Made by a program: the position numbers and the translations under genes
The notes under the pieces: generated by a model
What the model was told of the DNA's origin: nothing
The model's input: the letters and a program-made list of their open reading frames with translations, nothing else
The model's database searches: none
Assembly (NCBI RefSeq): GCF_037974355.1
Contig: NZ_CP150235.1
Span: 5,580,001 to 5,644,000, forward strand
Length of the DNA: 64,000 nt
Reading direction: 5' to 3'
From: Paenibacillus sp. FSL R5-0517
GTDB lineage: Bacteria > Bacillota > Bacilli > Paenibacillales > Paenibacillaceae
Shown here: positions 18,205-27,090 of the stretch, in pieces
Layout: every line of letters starts with the position of its first letter
How positions within the stretch are numbered: the stretch's first letter is position 1

Positions 18205-19077
18205 CTATAACTGTCGCAGCAGTTCCCCGAAGGGCTCTGCCAATGGCGAATATTCTTCCTTTAACGTGACAACGCTGATCTGCAATGATACACCTGCCAC
18301 CTCATGTACCTGAATGGGGAACAACTCCTGATTCTGCACTTCCTTCTTCACCGTGAGTCCCGGGAGAAAAGCAATGCCTGCCCCTTGCATAACCAGTTTC
18401 TTCGCTGTCTCCGAATTGTCGACATGATATGTAATATTCGGAGGATGTTCCAGCGAGTCGAAAGCCCGGTGAATGCGAAGCCAGTCCAATGAACCACATT
18501 CGAAAAAGACCAGTTGCTCATGCCGGATCGCTTCCATGCTGACATGCCCGCTCTCCATGAATGGATGTCCTTTGTACACATAGAGCTGAATTGGATCTTC
18601 ATAAAAAGCAACCGTACGGATCGCAGGATGCATCACCTTGCGTACAAAAGCAAGATCGATCTCCTGACCAAGCAATTTGGCAATCAGCTGATCCGTCGTT
18701 GCCGTCGTCAGTTTGATATTAATTTCGGGGTAAGCTTCCTTGATCTTGGGTAGAAAATCGGGAATGACATAATTCGAGACCGATACTGTACTCCCCAGTC
18801 GAAGTGCATCCGGTGTTGTCTTGCGTTGTTGAATCTTCTGCTTGCCCTTCTGAATGACTTGCAGCACTTGCTGCGCATACGGCAGGAATTTCCGACCTTC
18901 TTCTGTCAGGACAATTTGCTTGCCAAGCCGATCAAACAACTTGCAGCCCAGCTCCCTTTCCAGTGACTGAATGCGAGCTGTGACCGAAGGTTGGGACAAG
19001 AAGAGTACTTCGGCAGCCTTATTGAAGCTTCCATAATGATTGATATATACAAATGCTTCAATATTCTCGATATTCAT
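18205..19077 (-). CDS. LysR-family regulator of the organosulfur cluster
   Basis: 290 residues: a winged helix-turn-helix at 1-65 (FNKAAEVLFLSQPSVTARIQ) and a substrate-binding effector domain. It resembles CysL/YtlI-type regulators of sulfur genes in Bacillus, but exact orthology cannot be fixed from sequence alone. It lies within the run of cluster genes on the same strand, unlike the usual divergent LysR layout. ATG 19077 has GGAGG 5 bases upstream; an earlier ATG at 19095 does not. Confidence 0.85.
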   Translation of the reverse strand: MNIENIEAFVYINHYGSFNKAAEVLFLSQPSVTARIQSLERELGCKLFDRLGKQIVLTEEGRKFLPYAQQVLQVIQKGKQKIQQRKTTPDALRLGSTVSVSNYVIPDFLPKIKEAYPEINIKLTTATTDQLIAKLLGQEIDLAFVRKVMHPAIRTVAFYEDPIQLYVYKGHPFMESGHVSMEAIRHEQLVFFECGSLDWLRIHRAFDSLEHPPNITYHVDNSETAKKLVMQGAGIAFLPGLTVKKEVQNQELFPIQVHEVAGVSLQISVVTLKEEYSPLAEPFGELLRQL

Positions 19078-19146
19078 GAGCGCCTCCGTATCCACGTCCG
19101 CAGACGTTTGATCTTATATTGATTTATCCAATACACTTACTTGGTT

Positions 19147-19695
19147 TTATGATATCGTAATCCCATCCTTTTCCAGTGTCAATCTCAATTCATCCAGCGA
19201 GCGATCCAGACGTGTAGTAATATCTGCCGAGAGTACGAATTGTCCATCATTCAGTCGTTCAATTCCCTGATCCACAGCATACACACCACCCAGGATATGT
19301 CTTCCACCAAGGGCCGCCAGTACAGGCTTCAATGCATAATCAATGGCGAGCAGATGAGCAATAGAGCCACCGATAACGAGTGGAAGTGTCAACTTGCCCC
19401 GTAGACCTTCTTGCGGAATCAGATCCAGGAACAGCTTGAGCACTCCCGAGTACGATGCCTTGTATACCGGCGTAGCTACAATGACTGCATCCGCGGCTTC
19501 AACGACAGCCAGTGCATCCCGAATGAATGAGCTGCCGAACCGGGCTTGCACCAGATCCTCAGCGGGTAGATCCGCAACATGAATGACTTCAACGGTGATG
19601 CCTGCCTCCGTTAATTTTTGGCTGCTGTAATCCGTCAGACCTGTCAAACGCGAACGTTTGGAAGGTGATCCGGCAATAATGACGACATGTGGCAT
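19147..19695 (-). CDS. NADPH-dependent FMN reductase (SsuE-like)
   Basis: 182 residues with a flavodoxin-like fold: VVIIAGSPSKRSR phosphate loop and the TPVYKASYSGVLKLFLD segment typical of SsuE/MsuE. It makes reduced FMN for two-component monooxygenases, two of which are encoded in this cluster. SD GAGGAGG upstream of ATG 19695. It starts a sub-block after the permease genes with a gap of about 120 bp. Confidence 0.88.
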   Translation of the reverse strand: MPHVVIIAGSPSKRSRLTGLTDYSSQKLTEAGITVEVIHVADLPAEDLVQARFGSSFIRDALAVVEAADAVIVATPVYKASYSGVLKLFLDLIPQEGLRGKLTLPLVIGGSIAHLLAIDYALKPVLAALGGRHILGGVYAVDQGIERLNDGQFVLSADITTRLDRSLDELRLTLEKDGITIS

Positions 19696-19818
19696 AACGT
19701 ATTCCTCCTCAAGCGTAAACTGCTGTCGCCGTCCTCTGGTGGCACAGCTACCGTTTCGCAGTGAAATATAAAAATGGATAGGGTGAAAATTATAACTTCT
19801 TATATTTTGGTATAGCGG

Positions 19819-20736
19819 TCAGGCCGCTCCTTTTACTTTGGGGTCCAACCGATCGCGAATATCGTCTCCAATCAGATTAACCGCCAGTACAAACAACGTG
19901 ATCGCAAGCCCCGGGAACGTACAGATCCACCAGGCAACCGTTAGATACCCTCTACCTTGGGAGAGCAATGCACCCCAATCCGGAATTTCTTTCAACACCC
20001 CAAGCCCAAGAAAACTCAGTCCTGAACCCGTTAAGATCGATGTCCCTACGCCCAACGTAGCCATGACCAGCAACGGTGACAATGAATGTGGCAGTACATG
20101 TTTCCAGAAAATACGTGTATTGGAACCACCCAGTGAACGTGTCGCTGTAATGAAAGGCAGACCTTTGACCGATATGACTTGCCCACGCATGACCCGTGCG
20201 TACCCCGGAATGGAGGAAACAGCAACAGCCAGTGCAATGTTCATCAGTCCTGGCCCGAGAGCAGCGGCAACAGACAATGCCAGGAGCACGCCGGGTACAG
20301 CCATCAGAATATCAACAGCTCGCATGGTAATCGTGTCGACAATGCCTCCGGCATAACCGGAGATAATACCAAGCGCACTACCGACAATACCGCCTACAAG
20401 TACCGAAGCGAATCCAATGAGCAATGAATCTCTGCTCCCATGTACAACCACACTGAAGATATCCCTGCCAAAATAGTCCGTCCCGAACAGGTGTGCAGCG
20501 GAGGGAGCCTGCAGAATGGCATCCGTCATCATCTGCGTTGGATCATAGGGCGCAATCCATCCCGGCACAATCGCACATGCTACGGTAAAGACCACCACCA
20601 GCAATGCTGCATAAAAGAATAATCGGGATACCGCGAATGAGACGCGATAACGCCAAGGGCGGCGATTCCATAGACGGATACGTCCTGCACCGCCTGCCCA
20701 TGCTTTTTTGTCACTAACCAAAGGTTTCATGCTCAT
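19819..20736 (-). CDS. Peptide-type ABC transporter permease (DppC/GsiD family)
   Basis: 305 residues. An N-terminal basic region is followed by a signal-anchor helix near residue 35 and five further helices, with the EAA loop around GLPFITATRSLGGSNTRIFW. It probably imports a sulfur-containing amino acid or peptide derivative with the next two genes. The start is ambiguous: ATG 20736 has 11-base spacing to GGAGG, while TTG codons at 20742 and 20745 are closer. No ATPase gene is present in the cluster. Confidence 0.85.
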   Translation of the reverse strand: MSMKPLVSDKKAWAGGAGRIRLWNRRPWRYRVSFAVSRLFFYAALLVVVFTVACAIVPGWIAPYDPTQMMTDAILQAPSAAHLFGTDYFGRDIFSVVVHGSRDSLLIGFASVLVGGIVGSALGIISGYAGGIVDTITMRAVDILMAVPGVLLALSVAAALGPGLMNIALAVAVSSIPGYARVMRGQVISVKGLPFITATRSLGGSNTRIFWKHVLPHSLSPLLVMATLGVGTSILTGSGLSFLGLGVLKEIPDWGALLSQGRGYLTVAWWICTFPGLAITLFVLAVNLIGDDIRDRLDPKVKGAA

Positions 20737-20796
20737 GAGCAACAACGCCTCCTTCCATACTCCTAGTCAGGACACTGCTGACTATTCCATCCAATA

Positions 20797-21729
20797 TCAT
20801 GTTCGGACTGCACGCCGAACCCGGGGATCAATGTACGAATACGAAATATCCACCAGCAGGTTCAGGACCACATAGATAATGGATGTAAAGAAAACAACGC
20901 CTTGTACCACGGGCAGATCCTTGGCCATTAGCGCATCCGCAATGATCCGGCCGATTCCTTGTCTGGAGAAGACGGTCTCCACCACAACGGTTCCAGCAAG
21001 TAGATCACCGATCAGCATGCCGATTACTGTTACAGCAGGGATCAGTGCATTACGAAGTGCATGACCATACATGATGGCACGTTCCGAAAGGCCTTTGGCC
21101 CGTAAAGCCACGATAAACGGTTCGTTGATGACTTCCAGCATACTGTTCCGTACCATCCGTACAATAAATCCTGCACCCACGAGACCCAGTGTAGCCGCGG
21201 GAAGAACCAGTGAACTGAAACCGTCGGAACCCATGGCCGGGAACCAGCCAAGCTGTACCGAGAATAACAGGATGAGCAATATCCCCGTCCAGAAGGTTGG
21301 CATGGAGATGCCGAACAACCCAACGAGCCGGGCGACAAAATCAATTACGCCATTGCGATGAATGGCAGACAATACACCGAGTGTAATTCCGATTGTAATG
21401 GCAATGATTGAGCTGAGAGCAGTCAAAGCCATTGTAGCTGGAAAATGTTCCAGTATCTTCGGCAAGACCGGATCAGAATTGATCATGGATTTGCCAAAAT
21501 CCCCACGCAGCATATCACCGAAATAGTTGGCAAACTGAATGTAAAACGGCTGATCCAATCCAAGCTGCGCCCGCAGATTCTCGATCATCTCCGGCGTAGC
21601 CGAGGATGGATCCAGCATGAGCAGAACCGGATCACCCGGCAGAAGATACATGATGCAGTATACCAGCACCGAAGCTCCGAAAATAACCAGAAGCGATGTT
21701 GCAAGTCTCGACAGTATCGTTTGAACCAT
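20797..21729 (-). CDS. Peptide-type ABC transporter permease (DppB/GsiC family)
   Basis: 310 residues with six membrane helices. The N-terminal helix ends in LPGDPVLLML and the EAA loop is near FIVALRAKGLSERAIMYGHA. It is the channel partner of the adjacent DppC-like permease. SD AAGGAG about 10 bases upstream. It differs clearly from CntB, so the two importers are separate systems. Confidence 0.87.
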   Translation of the reverse strand: MVQTILSRLATSLLVIFGASVLVYCIMYLLPGDPVLLMLDPSSATPEMIENLRAQLGLDQPFYIQFANYFGDMLRGDFGKSMINSDPVLPKILEHFPATMALTALSSIIAITIGITLGVLSAIHRNGVIDFVARLVGLFGISMPTFWTGILLILLFSVQLGWFPAMGSDGFSSLVLPAATLGLVGAGFIVRMVRNSMLEVINEPFIVALRAKGLSERAIMYGHALRNALIPAVTVIGMLIGDLLAGTVVVETVFSRQGIGRIIADALMAKDLPVVQGVVFFTSIIYVVLNLLVDISYSYIDPRVRRAVRT

Positions 21730-21770
21730 ACCGGGATATCTCCTTCCTGTATCTGGATTGACCCTTCATG

Positions 21771-23417
21771 CTAGGGCTGAATACGAACATCATTGAAGAG
21801 GGGATAACCCAGGGAATCAAACTTGATACCTTCCACCTTTTTGGATGCTGCAACGGTATACGGGAATACATAGATCGGCAGAATCACCGCTTGCTCAATC
21901 AGATATTGTTGAATCTGATTGTAGATCTCGACACGTTTATCCGCGTCACTCTCAACGGCCCCCTGCTCCAGCAGTTCATCGATCTTTGGATCAGACAAAC
22001 CGGATAAGGTCGGACGCTGCCCCTCTGCACTCGTATGATAGAAGGCGTACAAGGCATTTGGATCAGAATTGACCTGGCTATTGCCATAGAGATCATAATC
22101 CCAGTTCTGATAGATGACCGTTGCTACGTCTTTCGTAATCTCCACTTCAACGGCGATGCCTACCTGTTTCAGCTGTTGCTGGATAATCGCAGCAATGTCA
22201 TTGCGTTTCTCCCGATTGGGTGAACCATCGACATAACGCAGGGTCAGCTTCTGGCCGTCTTTGGCACGAATACCGTCTGCACCTTTCACCCAGCCTTGTT
22301 CATCGAGCAGCTGATTGGCTTTGTTGATGTCAGGGTTAATGCTTCCTTCCAGCGATGCATCATAACCCAGAATTCCAGGAGACAGTGCAGACCACGCTCG
22401 TTCGTAGTTGCCGAGATACAATGTTTTGACAATCGATTCCACATCTACGGCAGATTGTACCGCCTGTCTTACTTTCACATCATCCCAAGGCGCTTTGCGC
22501 AGATTGAAAAAGAGTGTGTACGGCAATCCAACTGTATTAGCCTGCAACAATTGTTGGTTCGGATCGTTCTTTAATGCAGCGATATTTTGCGGCGGAACGG
22601 TCTCGGCAGCGAGTACCTGACCACTCTGAACACTTCCAATGCGTGTCGCTTCTTCCGGTACGATCTTGAATGTGATCGTATCCACATGAGGTGCGGCTTT
22701 ATTTTCAACCGTCTCAGGTCCCCAATTATAATCCTTGTTTTTGGCAACGACGATATCCGCATTTTCATCCCATTTCACAAAGGTATACGGACCTGTGCCC
22801 ACCGGATTTTTACCTAACTGGTCGCCATATTTTTGGGCAGCTGTAGGGGATACGATCCCCAGAAGTGCCTGACTCAGATTGCCGAGAAAAGCCTGCGATG
22901 GTGAATCCAGATTTACCTTGATGGTATATTCATCAATGACCTCGGAGGAGCTATAGGGTCTAATCAGGGCTAGAGAATTGGCAGCTTTGGTGGCCGGATC
23001 AATCACTCGGTCCAGATTGTATTTCACGGCTTCCGCATTAAACGGCGTACCATCATGGAACTTCACGCCTTCACGCAGCTTGAACGTATAACTCTTGCCG
23101 TCCTCGGATACGCTCCATTCTGTGGCAAGCCAAGGTTTGATGGAGCCATCAGGCAGCTGCACAACCAGATTGTCGTAGATCGTCCGGATGGCGCGTACCG
23201 TTACGGCAAGCCCACTGCGATGAGGGTCCAACGTATCCGGTGAAGTCGCGAGTGCAAAAGTCAGGTTGCCTCCTTCGGCTTGCTCGCCCTGTTCTCCGCC
23301 CGAAGCCTGAGCAGCACCGTTCGCACTGCCCCCCGCCGCTGCTCCGCAACCGGATAATACCATCACCAATACTGCTGCCAATGCCATATATTTCATCCAT
23401 GAGATAGACCTGTTCAT
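21771..23417 (-). CDS. Solute-binding lipoprotein of peptide-type ABC importer
   Basis: 548 residues of SBP_bac_5. The signal peptide (MNRSISWMKYMALAAVLVMV) ends in a lipobox LSGC, followed by a Gly/Ala/Gln/Glu linker, then the binding domain (ATSPDTLDPHRSG). The closest general type is the glutathione/dipeptide binders (GsiB, DppA). The ligand is unknown; context suggests an S-substituted cysteine or small thioether peptide. SD GGGGG with 7-base spacing. The copy of the TCCTATGAGTT motif upstream may mark a promoter. Confidence 0.87.
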   Translation of the reverse strand: MNRSISWMKYMALAAVLVMVLSGCGAAAGGSANGAAQASGGEQGEQAEGGNLTFALATSPDTLDPHRSGLAVTVRAIRTIYDNLVVQLPDGSIKPWLATEWSVSEDGKSYTFKLREGVKFHDGTPFNAEAVKYNLDRVIDPATKAANSLALIRPYSSSEVIDEYTIKVNLDSPSQAFLGNLSQALLGIVSPTAAQKYGDQLGKNPVGTGPYTFVKWDENADIVVAKNKDYNWGPETVENKAAPHVDTITFKIVPEEATRIGSVQSGQVLAAETVPPQNIAALKNDPNQQLLQANTVGLPYTLFFNLRKAPWDDVKVRQAVQSAVDVESIVKTLYLGNYERAWSALSPGILGYDASLEGSINPDINKANQLLDEQGWVKGADGIRAKDGQKLTLRYVDGSPNREKRNDIAAIIQQQLKQVGIAVEVEITKDVATVIYQNWDYDLYGNSQVNSDPNALYAFYHTSAEGQRPTLSGLSDPKIDELLEQGAVESDADKRVEIYNQIQQYLIEQAVILPIYVFPYTVAASKKVEGIKFDSLGYPLFNDVRIQP

Positions 23418-23481
23418 ATCGCTTCCCCCTCTGTGTATACAGGTGTCATTATAATGATGCGTATATCTAATACTTGATATA

Positions 23482-23492
23482 TCCTATGAGTT
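23482..23492. promoter_or_regulatory. Recurring TCCTATGAGTT motif, copy 1
   Basis: TCCTATGAGTT at 23482-23492, followed by TTTTAA, 65 bp upstream of the solute-binding protein gene. The same word with a similar flank occurs at 24974-24984, upstream of the monooxygenase gene, and a shortened form near 25647-25660. It may be a binding site of the cluster's LysR regulator or of a cysteine regulator. This is inference. Confidence 0.35.
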
Positions 23493-23534
23493 AAGTCGGT
23501 TTTAAAATAGTGTGAATGGTTGAGTTCATCTCAA

Positions 23535-24884
23535 TTATGCCAGATCAGATACCACTTGCTCCCTGGCAGCCGTATAACGGTTAACCGGAATTTTCACCCC
23601 AAGATTACCTCGCAATGTATCGTGTTCATAGTCCGTACGATAGAGGCCGCGCTCTTGCAGAATTGGAACAACCAGTTTTACGAAATCAGACAATCCACTT
23701 GGCAATTCGGAAGCAATAATGAAACCGTCAGCCGCTTCCGTCTCAAACCATTCCTGAATTTTGTCAGCAACCTGCTCCGGTGTGCCGAGGAATTTGCTGC
23801 GTGGTGTTGCTGCCCGCAGTGCCACTTCACGCAAGGTCAACCCTTGCTCCTTGGCATCCTTCTTAATCTTGTCCGTGCCACTGCGGAAACTGTTGCTTCC
23901 AATTCCGTTCAACTCCGGGAAAGGTTCATCCAATGGATATTGGGAGAAATCATGATGTTCGAAGAATCGTCCCAGGTAATCCAATGCTTTGTCTATCGTG
24001 ACCAAGCTTGCGATTTCCTGATATTTCTGTTCAGCTTCCTCTTCCGTCCGTCCAACAATAGGATTGATACCTGGCAGAATGACAATATCCTGTGAAGAAC
24101 GTCCATAGGAAGCGGCCCGTGTTTTGACATCCTTATAGAATGCCTGAGCATCTTCAATCGTATCGTGTCCGGTAAAGACAGCATCCGCTTCTTGCGCAGC
24201 CAGGTTTTTGCCATCTTCTGAAGAACCTGCCTGGAAAATTACCGGCTGCCCTTGCCGTGAACGGGCAATGTTGAGCGGACCCTGTACGGAGAAGAATTCT
24301 CCTTCATGATTAAGGGTGTGCAGCTTGGATGGATCGAAGAATACACCGCTCTCTTTGTCTCTTACAAAGGCATCATCTTCCCACGAGTCCCACAATCCTT
24401 TGGTTACCTGCAGATATTCCGTAGCGATGCGGTACCGTTCCGGATGCGTTGGATGATTACTCTTGCTATAGTTCTTCGCTGTACCTTCCAGCGGGGAGGT
24501 CACAACGTTCCAGCCTGCACGGCCATCACTGATCTGATCAAGAGAACCGAACTGTCTGGCTACGGTGAAGGGATCACTATAGGATGTCGATAGGGTACCC
24601 ACCAGTCCAATCCGTGAAGTAACGGCAGCCAAAGCGGACAGGATACTGATTGGTTCGAAACGATTCAGGAAATGGGGAATGGATTTCTCGGTAATATACA
24701 GACCGTCTGCGATAAATACAAGATCGAACTTGCCTTCTTCCGCTTTCAGCGTCTGACGTTTGTAGAACTCAAAGTTAACGCTGGCATCTGCCTGAACTTC
24801 CGGGTGTCTCCATGTCGTATTGCTGCCTCCGACGCCGTGTACAATTGCTCCGAATTTCAAACTGCGTTTCGCTGTCATGTGCAT
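23535..24884 (-). CDS. Flavin-dependent monooxygenase, NtaA/SnaA/DszA (YtnJ/YxeK) family
   Basis: 449 residues of the class C flavin monooxygenases: [20 protein letters not shown] start, [31 protein letters not shown] and the late [15 protein letters not shown]. Relatives oxidise nitrilotriacetate, dibenzothiophene sulfone or S-(2-succino)cysteine derivatives with FMNH2. Together with the M20 deacylase and the YtnI-like redoxin this strongly recalls the ytm/yxe sulfur operons of B. subtilis. ATG 24884 has AAGGA 7 bases upstream; ATG 24878 is possible. Confidence 0.88.
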   Translation of the reverse strand: MHMTAKRSLKFGAIVHGVGGSNTTWRHPEVQADASVNFEFYKRQTLKAEEGKFDLVFIADGLYITEKSIPHFLNRFEPISILSALAAVTSRIGLVGTLSTSYSDPFTVARQFGSLDQISDGRAGWNVVTSPLEGTAKNYSKSNHPTHPERYRIATEYLQVTKGLWDSWEDDAFVRDKESGVFFDPSKLHTLNHEGEFFSVQGPLNIARSRQGQPVIFQAGSSEDGKNLAAQEADAVFTGHDTIEDAQAFYKDVKTRAASYGRSSQDIVILPGINPIVGRTEEEAEQKYQEIASLVTIDKALDYLGRFFEHHDFSQYPLDEPFPELNGIGSNSFRSGTDKIKKDAKEQGLTLREVALRAATPRSKFLGTPEQVADKIQEWFETEAADGFIIASELPSGLSDFVKLVVPILQERGLYRTDYEHDTLRGNLGVKIPVNRYTAAREQVVSDLA

Positions 24885-25220
24885 TCCGCCTTCCTTGGAT
24901 TAAAATCTTCAAAAGAATGTTCAAGGGTCGTTCTGAAGGGTTAACATATGCGAATCAACTAAAAGTTAACTATTCCTATGAGTTTGGTTTGTTTTAATTT
25001 CACAAATCTTATCACTGCCCCGTAAAAGGGTCAACAGCGCGACTAATAGATTTTTTCTATATGTGTATTGAAGATGTGAATGTACGTATCATGGAGTTAG
25101 ATGCAGAGCATTTACATCTCCTAAAGGCCTCCGGTTCATAAACATTCCAACTGCTGCATCATGCCTATTGCATCATGCAACAGCTGGAACTGCCAGATTC
25201 AAAGTGTACATGGATCCTCG
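24885..25220. other. Intergenic region with copy 2 of the TCCTATGAGTT motif
   Basis: 336 bp between the glutaredoxin-like and monooxygenase genes. It contains TCCTATGAGTT at 24974-24984 and AT-rich flanks, a likely internal promoter or operator region. No ORF, T-box, S-box or other known riboswitch pattern was recognised. Confidence 0.4.
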
Positions 25221-25499
25221 TCAGACTGCTGCTGCTTCGTCCGGTTGTGCCAGAAGTTCGGCCAGCTTTTCCAGATCAGGTTCCAGCAAGGCTTCGAACT
25301 TGCCGTCCCCTCCCACTTCAATAACGGGTACATGCCGAATGCCATATTTAGCTTCAAGCACATCACGCAGTACGTCATTACCCTGTACTTCAATGTTCTC
25401 GAAAGGCTGGTTTCGCTCTGTCAGAAATGCTTTCACTTCCCCGCAGAAATGACAGCCTGTTTTGCTCCACAGCACGACTTTTTTGGTTGATGATGACAT
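25221..25499 (-). CDS. Glutaredoxin-like thiol-disulfide protein (YtnI-like)
   Basis: 92 residues with a thioredoxin fold. The active site is CHFC (Cys16, Cys19), the cis-proline is in RHVPVIEVGGDG, and the acidic C-terminus ends in Ala residues. The length equals that of B. subtilis YtnI, which lies in the ytmI sulfur operon. It may deliver electrons or accept a thiol product in organosulfur breakdown. The start at 25499 is chosen because the ATG at 25505 is one base from GGAGG; 25499 has 7 bases of spacing. Confidence 0.82.
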   Translation of the reverse strand: MSSSTKKVVLWSKTGCHFCGEVKAFLTERNQPFENIEVQGNDVLRDVLEAKYGIRHVPVIEVGGDGKFEALLEPDLEKLAELLAQPDEAAAV

Positions 25500-25699
25500 C
25501 GACATACCTCCTGCTAGGTTTTAAAATTAAGGTCCGGGGAATTCCTCCGAATGCTCTAGACCTTCAATTCCCATCTGTTATATAAGAATTATGGCTATAA
25601 ATGTACTCCTGCGCCCTTCATGCGTCAATGGATCTGCTAATAGAATAATCCTATAGTTAAATAGAAAGATTAAATTTTATATTTGAAAGATGAACGATT

Positions 25700-26668
25700 T
25701 TACAGGAAAGATTGCCTATTATTTCGACAAACCTGTTCAAAAGCTTGTTTCGCTAATACAGTGTAAAACTTGATCTGATCCGGACTTCGATCTATAGCCC
25801 ACCTTAATGTATCGAAAGCTTTCAACAGCAACACATGTCTCGCTTGATTCAGTTCATGTTCCTGCTCTTGTATACTTGTCCCATAGCCTTCTAAAAACGC
25901 TCTCAATTGTTCGTTATCAGGCCCATTCCCTTGTAGCTGGCATTGCATGAGTTGAATGATATCCCCATACGGCACGACAGTAACCTCTGCATTTCCCCAA
26001 TCCAAAAGGGTTATCTCACCCGTAGAACTCACAATTGTATTCTTCAAGGAGAGGTCGCCATGGCACAAACCAAAGCGGAACTTTTGCATTTTTAATTGTT
26101 CAAACCATTGCCTTACGACCTGTGATTCCTTCATCGTAATGACACCAAGCTCGATCAGCGGGTCCTGCTCCGTCAGACTATTGATATTGTACTGAACATA
26201 ACCTTGCCAACTGCCATCTGATCCTGGATGCGGGGGAGAATAAAATTGATTTTGTACCTCATCGTGCATTTCCCTTCCAAAGCCATTCACTGAGATGGAT
26301 TGAAACTGTTTTGTGTACTCTCCGAGTTTTCTCCAAATCACGGTTGGAGACACTGTCGTGTCCAAACCGTTATCCCCTTCCACAACCGTTTGAATCATAT
26401 AGGCATGTTCGGCGTTGACTCCAACGGATAATGTCTTTGGCACAGGGATACCGGCACTTGCTGCCCGTTCGATACACCATTTTTCTTTCACAAAGGTGGA
26501 ATATGTATCTGGATCGTTCATGCGTACAACCACTTTACGACTTGCCGTCTCCACCAGGCAGACTTGATTGACAAAACCTTTGCCGAGGATATGATGAGAG
26601 CATTTTACTTTTTCAAGCAGAAAATCACTGGCAATCTGTTCAGCTTGTCTGACTACAGAATTCTTCAT
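25700..26668 (-). CDS. Aminoglycoside phosphotransferase-family kinase
   Basis: 322 residues of the APH/choline kinase-like superfamily. The catalytic loop is HGDLSLKNT, the metal-binding segment is LLDWGNAE, and the N-lobe has GKGFVNQVCLVE and VVRMND. Such proteins phosphorylate small molecules (aminoglycosides, macrolides, homoserine, methylthioribose and others). The substrate is not clear from context. GAGG with 7-base spacing precedes ATG 26668. It stands alone next to repeat copy D. Confidence 0.8.
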   Translation of the reverse strand: MKNSVVRQAEQIASDFLLEKVKCSHHILGKGFVNQVCLVETASRKVVVRMNDPDTYSTFVKEKWCIERAASAGIPVPKTLSVGVNAEHAYMIQTVVEGDNGLDTTVSPTVIWRKLGEYTKQFQSISVNGFGREMHDEVQNQFYSPPHPGSDGSWQGYVQYNINSLTEQDPLIELGVITMKESQVVRQWFEQLKMQKFRFGLCHGDLSLKNTIVSSTGEITLLDWGNAEVTVVPYGDIIQLMQCQLQGNGPDNEQLRAFLEGYGTSIQEQEHELNQARHVLLLKAFDTLRWAIDRSPDQIKFYTVLAKQAFEQVCRNNRQSFL

Positions 26669-26704
26669 CCCGTATCCTCCCTCAATCGCTTTACTTTAAG
26701 TGGT

Positions 26705-26975
26705 CTATATAAGTTGAACTAATCATTTATACGATAACGGATAGGAAAGAAAAAACCTGAAAAAGCGAAGCTACAAGCTTTCTGCAAGAAAGCTACTTCG
26801 AAAGCATACACTTCGTCTACAAGCTTTCTGAAAGAAAGCTGCATCGGAAGCATACGCTATCCCTGGATTTCCCCTTGAGAAAGGGAATCGAAAGCATCTG
26901 GGGATAACAGCGATTGGAAGGTTATTCTGTCAACGTAGTGTCAGTATAAATAATCTTCAGTTCAAATTATATAGT
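26705..26975. repeat. Palindromic MITE-like element, copy D (long, internally duplicated)
   Basis: About 270 bp, reversed relative to copies A-C. Ends: TATATAAGTTGAACTAATC on the left and CAGTTCAAATTATATAG on the right. It contains the CTGGGGATAACAGCGATTGG core and two tandem copies of a hairpin module (ACAAGCTTTCTGCAAGAAAGCT and ACAAGCTTTCTGAAAGAAAGCT with CGGAAGCATACGCT). This is the only copy where the inner hairpin is doubled. Confidence 0.8.
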
Positions 26976-26998
26976 TAACATCTCATATGTAATATTCG

Positions 26999-27056
26999 GA
27001 TGCGGAATGAATCAGAGCGATTACACAGGATATCGCTGCATCTTCCATTCCGCATC
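26999..27056 (-). terminator. Strong two-part stem-loop after the glycosyltransferase operon
   Basis: GATGCGGAATG (26999-27009) pairs perfectly with CATTCCGCATC (27046-27056). Inside, AGCGAT (27016-27021) pairs with ATCGCT (27032-27037). It lies 35 bp past the stop codon of the 569-residue glycosyltransferase. There is no clear T-run, so it could be a stabilising 3' structure rather than a true intrinsic terminator. Confidence 0.55.
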
Positions 27057-27090
27057 ATGCTGCTGATCCGGATATACAGATTGCCTGACA

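Noticed and set aside
24885-25220. S-box or T-box riboswitch upstream of the sulfur monooxygenase
   Set aside because: No conserved S-box core or T-box (GGUGG-type) sequence was found in the leader.
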